A stretch of 12,425 bases of DNA from Planctomycetota bacterium (GTDB taxonomy: Bacteria > Planctomycetota > Phycisphaerae > Phycisphaerales > UBA1924): NCBI GenBank assembly GCA_017303565.1, contig JAFLCM010000028.1, positions 1 to 12,425 of the forward strand. The letters are read 5' to 3'. Below are positions 7,137 through 12,425 of this stretch, piece after piece. The notes below the pieces were generated by a model. It did no database searches. It was not told the DNA's origin and worked only from the letters and a program-made list of their open reading frames with translations. A program made the position numbers and the translations under genes. Each line of letters begins with the position of its first letter. Position 1 is the first letter of the stretch.

Positions 7137-7142
7137 ATTGTA
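7137..7142 (-). promoter_or_regulatory. Possible -10 element (TACAAT) for the thioredoxin-family gene
   Basis: On the minus strand TACAAT lies about 67 bases before the ATG at 7070, in the 137-base spacer after the nitroreductase-family gene. It is one base from the vegetative -10 consensus. No good -35 hexamer lies 16-18 bases upstream, so this is only a candidate. Confidence 0.3.
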
Positions 7143-7186
7143 CCGGGAGCCAACGCCCGGGATTCGCCCCGCCCAGCATCGGGCGG
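7143..7186 (-). terminator. Two small tandem hairpins after the deiodinase-like gene
   Basis: Downstream of the minus-strand stop at 7208, CCGCCC/GGGCGG (7169-7174 with 7181-7186, six-base loop) and CCGGG/CCCGG (7143-7147 with 7156-7160) can form two short stems. Neither is followed by a T tract. Their position suits termination, or processing between two minus-strand genes. Confidence is low because such stems are frequent in this GC-rich DNA. Confidence 0.25.
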
Positions 7187-7207
7187 CGCGGATTGGATGC
7201 CGCAGAT

Positions 7208-7960
7208 TCACGCCGGTCCGGACCCCGGACCCGGTTTCCGGACGGCGCCCGGGCCGGCCTCGCGGAACACCGCAATCTGATCGAGCGGCTTCCGGCGCAG
7301 GTCTGGCACGCGGCAATCCTCCGCGGGGTATCCGACGGGGATGACGACGAACGCCCGCTCGTGTTCCGGTCGGCTCAGCACCTCCCGGAGGAAACCCATC
7401 GGGCTGGGGGTGTGCGTCAGCGAGACGAGACCGGCGTGGTGGATCGCCGCCAGCAGTATCCCGACCGCGATGCCCACGGACTCCTCCCGGTAATAGACCA
7501 GTCCGCTTTCAGGCGGGTCGGTCTTGATGAGTTGGAACACGACGATGAGCCACGGGGCCGTTTCGAGAAACGGCTTGTCGGCGTCGGTGCCGAGCGGCGC
7601 CAGGTCCTCCAACCACTGGCGGCTGGCGCGCCGGGAGTAGAACTCTCGCTCCTCCTCTTCCGCGGCGGCGCGGATGCGGGACTTCAGCGCGGGGTCCGAG
7701 ACGCAAACGAACCGCCAGGGCTGCTTGTGCGCCCCGCTGGGGGCCGTGCCCGCGGCCCGCACGCACCACTCGATGGTCTCCCGCGAGACCGGGCGGTCTG
7801 AGAACTGCCGAACGGTCCGGCGCCGATCCATCACCTCGTAGAACGCCCTCGCGGCGCCCTCCGGCTCAAGTTCCGGGCGGAGGCGCAGCGGCGCGAGCGG
7901 CACCGTCGGCAACGGGGGCGGGAGTTCGGCGTACCGATCGGCGGGTTCTGGCGTGGACAT
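7208..7960 (-). CDS. Nitroreductase-fold flavoprotein, iodotyrosine deiodinase (IYD)-like
   Basis: The 250-residue protein has the FMN-binding nitroreductase fold: RRRTVRQFSDRPV (residues 46-58), AAGTAPSGAHKQPWRFV (69-85) and ESVGIAVGILLAA (160-172). It matches the iodotyrosine deiodinase subgroup rather than general nitroreductases. The substrate lid residues known from human IYD (Glu157, Tyr161, Lys182) have counterparts at Glu104, Tyr108 and Lys129, within EEEEREFY and DKPFLETAP. LTHTPSP supplies the threonines near the flavin N5. The C-terminal core VPDLRRKPLDQIAVF is nearly the same as in the animal enzyme as I remember it. Reductive dehalogenation of halotyrosines is therefore the best guess; the natural bacterial substrate is unknown. 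A tail of about 18 Gly/Pro-rich residues follows. The ATG at 7960 has GAGGT close upstream. No signal peptide is present, so it is cytosolic. Confidence 0.88.
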   Translation of the reverse strand: MSTPEPADRYAELPPPLPTVPLAPLRLRPELEPEGAARAFYEVMDRRRTVRQFSDRPVSRETIEWCVRAAGTAPSGAHKQPWRFVCVSDPALKSRIRAAAEEEEREFYSRRASRQWLEDLAPLGTDADKPFLETAPWLIVVFQLIKTDPPESGLVYYREESVGIAVGILLAAIHHAGLVSLTHTPSPMGFLREVLSRPEHERAFVVIPVGYPAEDCRVPDLRRKPLDQIAVFREAGPGAVRKPGPGSGPA

Positions 7961-8026
7961 ACGGGACCTCGACGCGGTTGGGTGCCGTCGAGCGTACCCG
8001 CGTTGCCCGCGTGAAACCCGATGAGG

Positions 8027-9574
8027 TCAGAAGCAGTCCGAGCCGAACCGTCCGAGGAAGGTGACCAGGTCCTGGGAGGTGACCGCGCCGTCGCCGTCAA
8101 AGTCCCCCGTCTCATAGGTCGCGCCGGAGGTGGTGCCGAAGCGGGCGATGAAGAAGACCAGGTCGGCCGTGCCCACGCGACAGTCGAGGTTGTAATCGCC
8201 GGCGAGCATGGGAGGGGTGGCGCCGGCGTCGAGGATGCCGACCACGCCGTCGTCATCAAGGTCGTAGACGCAGAAGTTGGGGCCGTGGTCGCACAGGTGG
8301 ACCTGCCCGTCGGACAAGGCGTCGCAATCGGCGACCGAGCCGTCGTTGACCAGGACGTACGAGGTCAGCAGGGCGCGGTCCTGGGCGGTGTTCAGGCCGT
8401 CCGCGTCGAAGTCGGCTCGCTGGAGGTTGAATCCCGCGTCGGACCAGATGAACTGGCCGGTCTTCTGAGGCTGGGAGGACACGGTGGCGAACCCCGCTCG
8501 AACCTCCCAGCGCGACGGACGGGTGCCGCGGTCGGGACACTTGTCCTTCCAACCGCTCACCAGTTCCCACGTATCGGGATGGTCGATCATCAGGAAGGGG
8601 TCCGACGCGCCCTCGATGATGTCTTCGAGCGCTTCGCGGACGCTGGTGTCGTTCGCGGCGTTGTAGTCGGAGGGCTGCGCGGAGAACGACCCGCGGAGGA
8701 GCGCCGCCCCGAACTGCGTGAGCGGGTACACGAGGCTGACCGTGGTGCGGTCCGTGGCGGGGCTGTGCGCGAACCGGATCGTGACCTCGGGGTCGTACAG
8801 GCCCGGCGCGGAGCCGCCGAACGCGGCGCTGGCGGCCTGCAGGCCGGGAGCACGCTCGAAGAACCGCCCGCGGACGAGCCACGTCTCGCCCGGGCCGAAG
8901 AGCGTGTCGCCCGAGAGGTTGTCGCAGTGCTCCCACTGCACCTCCGGGACGAAGCAGCCGCAGAAGGTGAGAACGAACTCGGCGCCGGTGCGCTCGAACT
9001 GCGGCGCGGTGAAGAAGTTGGCGTCGAGCTGCGAGCCGAAGCGGGCCACGCGGTCGGCGTCGCTGCCTGAGGGCATCTCCCCGAAGCGTGCGACGAACCC
9101 GTTGAATCGGTGGAGTGCGAGGTCGCCGATCTCGCCGCCCGTGTTGCGCCGCCCGTCGACGTCGAACTCGACGCAGCCGTACAGCGGGCTGTTCCCGAAC
9201 AGGTAGGGGTTGAAGCCGCCGATCTCCCCGACGTTCACCGGACCGGGCGGGTTGACCAGGCCCGCGAACACGATGTCGACGCGCACCAGCGCGGGCTCCT
9301 CGCTGCTGGACCACTGGCCCTTGAACGGGTCGATCCAGCCTTGCTGTCCGGGCGAGAGCCACCAACCTCCAAAGGTCACGTTCACCACGTCGGGCGCGGC
9401 GCCGGCGCGCCCGCTCATGACCGGCGGGAGCCACGGCGCGTCGGCGCCCGGGTCGGTGCGCCGCAGGCGAACATCCCCCGCCGGATCGGCCAGCGTGATC
9501 GGCTGGACCGCGGGGTCGGCCTGCGCGATCGTGGCGCAGAGACACAGCGAGATGACCCCGCCCCGGAAGTTCAA
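8027..9574 (-). CDS. Secreted protein of unknown function with four dockerin/EF-loop-like motifs
   Basis: No ATG or GTG is suitably placed. The TTG at 9574 gives a 515-residue protein with a short signal peptide (MNFRGGVISLCLCATIAQA, cleavage after AQA). The TTG overlaps the response regulator stop as TTGA, so coupled translation is likely. GGAGG lies ten bases upstream, inside the regulator gene. Residues about 20-380 match no family I recognise. They contain several cysteines (FCGCF at 204-208, others at 134, 217 and 346) and many aromatic residues. The C-terminal 130 residues hold four aspartate-rich, calcium-loop-like motifs: DFDADG (388-393), DLDDDG (438-443), DYNLDC (460-465) and DFDGDG (491-496). 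The last two are each followed by DLV-F--RFG, the type I dockerin-like pair often found at the C-terminus of planctomycete exported proteins. Its place after a two-component pair suggests the pair may affect its expression. Confidence 0.82.
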   Translation of the reverse strand: MNFRGGVISLCLCATIAQADPAVQPITLADPAGDVRLRRTDPGADAPWLPPVMSGRAGAAPDVVNVTFGGWWLSPGQQGWIDPFKGQWSSSEEPALVRVDIVFAGLVNPPGPVNVGEIGGFNPYLFGNSPLYGCVEFDVDGRRNTGGEIGDLALHRFNGFVARFGEMPSGSDADRVARFGSQLDANFFTAPQFERTGAEFVLTFCGCFVPEVQWEHCDNLSGDTLFGPGETWLVRGRFFERAPGLQAASAAFGGSAPGLYDPEVTIRFAHSPATDRTTVSLVYPLTQFGAALLRGSFSAQPSDYNAANDTSVREALEDIIEGASDPFLMIDHPDTWELVSGWKDKCPDRGTRPSRWEVRAGFATVSSQPQKTGQFIWSDAGFNLQRADFDADGLNTAQDRALLTSYVLVNDGSVADCDALSDGQVHLCDHGPNFCVYDLDDDGVVGILDAGATPPMLAGDYNLDCRVGTADLVFFIARFGTTSGATYETGDFDGDGAVTSQDLVTFLGRFGSDCF

Positions 9575-11055
9575 AGGGAGGCTTCCTCCACCTTCGCGGT
9601 CAGACCGAGGCGCTCGATGCGGTACCGCAGCGCCCCGCGGTTGAGCCCGATCAGTTTCGCCGCCAGCGACACGTTCCCGTGCGCCTGGCGGAGCGCCTGG
9701 GTGATGAGCATCGACTCCATCTGGTCGATGCTCGGGAGCCGTCCGTTGAGCAGGGGGATGCCGTTGACCGACTCGGTGGGACGCAGGCGGTCGTCGCGTT
9801 GGGAGTCGAGCGCGGCCATGGGCACGCTGACGGCGGGCACAAGGCCAAGGTCCTCGGAGGTGACGTTGGGCGGCTCGCACATCATGGTGGCGCGCTTGAG
9901 CGCGTTGATGAGTTCGCGAACGTTGCCGGGCCAAGGGTGGGCGTTGATCGCCGCCTCGGCGCTGGCGTCGAGCGTCAGCCCGGGCTTGCCCTGCTGGCGC
10001 GAGAGGCGGTCGAGCATGCGGCGCGCGATCAGCAGCGCGTCGCCCGGGCGCTGGCGGAGCGCCGGGATGCTGACGGTCAGGGCGTTCAGGCGGTAGAGCA
10101 GGTCGCGCCGGAAGCGCCCGACCCTGGCGAGCGATTCGAGGTCGACGTTGGTGGCGGCGAGGATGCGGGCCCGCGCCGTGCGCTCGCGGCTGCCGCCGAT
10201 ACGTCGGAACGTCCCGCGCTCGACAACGAGCAGGAGTTTGGCCTGCATCTCCAGCGGCATCTCCCCGATCTCGTCGAGGAAGATGGTCCCGCCCTCGGCG
10301 ATCTCGAAGAGGCCTGAACGGGCGGCCTTGGCATCGGTGAAGGCGCCCTGCTCGTGGCCGAAGAGTTCAGCCTCGATGAGCGACGCGGGCAGGGCCGCGC
10401 AGTTGACGTGGACGAACGGCGCGGGGTGGCGCGGGTCGAAGCCGGGGTCGCTGCGGTGCACGTACTGGGCCACCACGCCCTTGCCGACGCCGGTTTCGCC
10501 CAAGAGCAGGACCGCAGGCAGTTCGGCGGGCTCGCCGCCCCTGGGGATCGGCATGGCGGCGAAGCGGCGGGCCGTCTCCAGCGCCCTCTGCCACGCCGGA
10601 CTCTCCCCCACCATCATGTTCTCGCTGGCGCTGGTGCGCACGCTCTCCAGCCGCTCGTAGACGTTGAGGCGGCTCTTCGTGCGCCGGTTCTCCAGCGCCC
10701 GCGCCAGGTGCACGCTCAGCGCGTCGAGGCTCAGAGGCTTCTGCAGGTAATCGTCGGCCCCGCTCTTCATCGCGTCCACGGCGGTGTCCACCGACCCGAA
10801 GGCGGTGATCACCAGGATCGCCCCGTCCCACCCCTCCTCGCGCAGGCGCTTGACCAGGTCCATCCCGGACTCGCCGACCAGGTTGACGTCGGTGACAACG
10901 GCGTCGAAGTCCTTGGAGCGGATGAGTTCCCAGGCGTCCTTCAGACACGCCGCCCCGGAGGCGCGGTGCCCCTCCAGTTGGAGGCTGGACACCATGGAGG
11001 AACGGACGGCCTTCTCGTCTTCGATGATCAGGATTGACGCCACGGCACCACTCAC
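9571..11055 (-). CDS. NtrC-family sigma-54-dependent response regulator
   Basis: The 494-residue protein has three domains. A receiver (about residues 7-122) shows IIEDE, phospho-acceptor Asp56 in VVTDVNL, Thr84 and Lys106. An AAA+ sigma-54 activation domain (about 146-390) has Walker A GETGVGKG (186-193), the sigma-54 contact loop as GAFTDA (237-242) instead of GAFTGA, Walker B TIFLDE (257-262), the arginine-rich GRFRRDLLYRLN and WPGNVRE (375-381). A Fis-type helix-turn-helix ends it (about 455-485, NVSLAAKLIGLNRGALRYRI). It should oligomerise when phosphorylated and open sigma-54 promoters. The start is GTG at 11055, with a purine-rich GGAAAGG just upstream; GTG at 11043 is an alternative. 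The kinase gene ends 58 bases upstream and is the likely phosphate donor. The stop overlaps the TTG of the secreted protein gene. Confidence 0.95.
   Translation of the reverse strand: MSGAVASILIIEDEKAVRSSMVSSLQLEGHRASGAACLKDAWELIRSKDFDAVVTDVNLVGESGMDLVKRLREEGWDGAILVITAFGSVDTAVDAMKSGADDYLQKPLSLDALSVHLARALENRRTKSRLNVYERLESVRTSASENMMVGESPAWQRALETARRFAAMPIPRGGEPAELPAVLLLGETGVGKGVVAQYVHRSDPGFDPRHPAPFVHVNCAALPASLIEAELFGHEQGAFTDAKAARSGLFEIAEGGTIFLDEIGEMPLEMQAKLLLVVERGTFRRIGGSRERTARARILAATNVDLESLARVGRFRRDLLYRLNALTVSIPALRQRPGDALLIARRMLDRLSRQQGKPGLTLDASAEAAINAHPWPGNVRELINALKRATMMCEPPNVTSEDLGLVPAVSVPMAALDSQRDDRLRPTESVNGIPLLNGRLPSIDQMESMLITQALRQAHGNVSLAAKLIGLNRGALRYRIERLGLTAKVEEASL
9577..9589 (-). promoter_or_regulatory. 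Perfect small hairpin containing the GGAGG ribosome binding site of the secreted protein gene
   Basis: On the minus strand GGAGG-AAG-CCTCC can fold into a five-pair stem with a three-base loop, ending two bases before the TTG start at 9574. The first arm is the only strong Shine-Dalgarno sequence for that start, so pairing would hide it. It lies in the last codons of the response regulator, where translating ribosomes would open it. The structure is seen; the regulatory role is inferred. Confidence 0.5.
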
Positions 11056-11113
11056 GCCTTTCCGTTTGCGCGGCTGATTTAAGCCAGCAGTTGATCAGGA
11101 CCGCCGGTTGAAA

Positions 11114-12425
11114 TCAACCAAAATCTCTGGTTCCGCACCCGTGCGGAATACGAACAGCAAAGGTGGTGCCGCGATTGGGAGGCGTGCAGGAGGTTTCGAC
11201 CTCGATCCAGCCGCCGTGGCGCTTCACCACCTGCTGGGCTATTGCAAGGCCGATGCCATTGCCGTCACGTTTGGTGGTGAAGTAGGGGCGGAACACGTTG
11301 GAAAGCACGTCGGGGGCGATGCCGGGGCCTTCGTCGCTGACGCGGATGGTCCAGACCGGACCGTTGGCGGGGGTGGGTTCGAGGGCCGAGCGAAGGGCGA
11401 CCTTGCCCCCCGGGGGGGAGGCCTGGATGGCGTTGGTGACGATGGCGACGAGGGCGTGCTCAAGGTGGCGGGGATCGAACGTGGCGGTCTCCGGGGAGCC
11501 CCGGGTATCGGATTCGAGTGAGACCGAGCGCATGCGAGCGAGGGCGCCGTGGCTCTCGACGACGCCGTCGAGCCAACCGCTCACCCCGGTTGGTTCCGGG
11601 CGGATCTCCAACGGGCTGGTGGCACTGAGAAGGTCGCGGAGCCAGCAGTTGAAGCGGTCGACGGTCTGGATGATCTGGCCCTGCTCCTCGCGCAGCGTGC
11701 CGTTGTCCGGGTGGCGCTTGATGGAGAGTTCGGCGAGGCCGCGGATGCCGGCGAGCGGGTTGCGGAGGTTGTGGGCGAGGCGGCGGACCATCTCGCCGGT
11801 GCTGGCGAGGCGTTCGCGCTCGATGGCGTCGGCCTGGGTCTTGGCGACGAGCGCGGCCATCTCATTGACCTCGTGGCTGAGGCGGCCGAGTTCATCGGCG
11901 CTCTCAACCTTCACACGGTGGGCGTAATCGCCGCGTGAGATGGCGTCGGCGGCACGGCGCAGCGCCTCCACGGGAGCCACGACCCAGCGCCGGACGAGCA
12001 TGGCCCCGAGCAAGAGCAGCAGCACGGCGCACGACATGCCGGAGACGACGATGACGCGGTGAGAACTCTGCATCTGCTCGGTGAAGCGGAGTGCGGCCCG
12101 GCCCTCGGCGATGACCTTCGTCTCGGCGCGCTCGATGAGTTCGTGCATGGCGAAGTGCAAGTCCCCGGCCCGCACCCCGTCTCTCACCACGCCCGACTCG
12201 AACCAGCGGGCAGCAGCGGCGGAGGCCTCGGCCCAGCGCTCTCGGATGGTCCGGGCGGACGAGGCGCCGATGCGAGAGGCGAACTCCTCGGAGGCGACGA
12301 GTGCCTCGACACGGTGGGCGGCCTCGCTCACGCCGGCCTCGTACTCCTCGCGCCACGCGGCGAGGCGCTCGGGGTGCAGCGAGAGCGTCGGCCCCGCGCG
12401 GGAGGCGAGCCATCCCGCCGCCTCC
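11114..12425 (-). CDS. Sensor histidine kinase with HAMP domain (5' end beyond window)
   Basis: The frame stays open to the right edge, so the true start and probably the first membrane segment are outside the window; the GTG at 12331 is not a convincing start. The visible N-terminal part is helical, as in four-helix-bundle sensors outside the membrane. A transmembrane segment follows (VIVVSGMSCAVLLLLLGAML, about 12055-11993). Next are a HAMP domain (RRWVVAPVEALRRAADAISR through DELGRLSHEVNEMA) and the phospho-acceptor H box LAHNLRNPLAGI, with the histidine at 11771-11773. The ATPase domain shows the N box VAIVTNAIQAS, VSDEGPGIAP (G1), the F box FRPYFTTK and GNGIGLAIAQQVVKRHGG (G2). All catalytic elements are present. 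Its partner is the sigma-54-type regulator encoded 58 bases downstream. The signal sensed cannot be read from the sequence. Confidence 0.93.
   Translation of the reverse strand, partial: EAAGWLASRAGPTLSLHPERLAAWREEYEAGVSEAAHRVEALVASEEFASRIGASSARTIRERWAEASAAAARWFESGVVRDGVRAGDLHFAMHELIERAETKVIAEGRAALRFTEQMQSSHRVIVVSGMSCAVLLLLLGAMLVRRWVVAPVEALRRAADAISRGDYAHRVKVESADELGRLSHEVNEMAALVAKTQADAIERERLASTGEMVRRLAHNLRNPLAGIRGLAELSIKRHPDNGTLREEQGQIIQTVDRFNCWLRDLLSATSPLEIRPEPTGVSGWLDGVVESHGALARMRSVSLESDTRGSPETATFDPRHLEHALVAIVTNAIQASPPGGKVALRSALEPTPANGPVWTIRVSDEGPGIAPDVLSNVFRPYFTTKRDGNGIGLAIAQQVVKRHGGWIEVETSCTPPNRGTTFAVRIPHGCGTRDFG
11406..11418. repeat. C6G7 homopolymer pair inside the kinase ATPase domain
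   Basis: Six C are followed directly by seven G, encoding the Ser-Pro-Pro-Gly-Gly stretch just after the N box of the histidine kinase. The tract is in coding sequence, so a gain or loss of one base would truncate the kinase before its G1 and G2 boxes. Confidence 0.9.

Noticed and set aside
7972..8003. Possible stem ACGCGG/CCGCGT between the secreted protein and deiodinase-like genes
   Set aside because: Only six pairs around a 20-base loop without a T tract; too weak to call a terminator.

Overview
The window is GC-rich DNA from a bacterium, most likely a planctomycete of the Phycisphaerae type. That is an inference. It rests on the secreted protein ending in paired aspartate-rich, dockerin-like loops, the frequent GTG/TTG starts and the mix of families. 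No RNA genes, insertion sequences, CRISPR arrays or phage genes were seen, and gene density is normal for a chromosome. No gap without a gene exceeds 300 bases.

Layout. (a) 1-492, minus: the 5' part of a secreted protein with a CBM20-type domain, running off the left edge. (b) 634-1704, plus: a radical SAM protein of the PA0069/spore-photoproduct-lyase-like family. (c) 1833-2120, minus: pterin-4a-carbinolamine dehydratase. (d) 2193-5880, plus: glutamyl-Q tRNA(Asp) synthetase overlapping a membrane-anchored DUF192 protein, then a SpoIIE/RsbU-type PP2C phosphatase and a HAD hydrolase. A strong hairpin at 5906-5933 closes this block against the convergent minus-strand genes. (e) 5970-7070, minus: a TlpA-like thioredoxin protein with a long helical C-terminal region. 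(f) 7208-7960, minus: a flavin nitroreductase-fold protein very like iodotyrosine deiodinase. (g) 8027-12425, minus: a sensor histidine kinase (5' end beyond the right edge), a sigma-54-type response regulator and a secreted protein with four calcium-loop-like motifs.

How the genes fit together. The kinase and regulator form a two-component pair in which the regulator should activate sigma-54 promoters. The secreted protein's TTG start overlaps the regulator's stop (TTGA), so the two are probably translationally coupled. Its best ribosome binding site lies in a small perfect hairpin inside the end of the regulator gene. On the plus strand, the synthetase and DUF192 protein are also physically overlapped. 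The phosphatase and HAD genes lie close together and may share a transcript.

I see no defence island or wholly new system. The items most worth a second look are the two-component/secreted-protein unit with its masked start site, the near-complete iodotyrosine deiodinase signature, the synthetase without zinc ligands, the receiver-like N-terminal domain of the phosphatase and the CBM20 domain that lacks its usual tryptophans.
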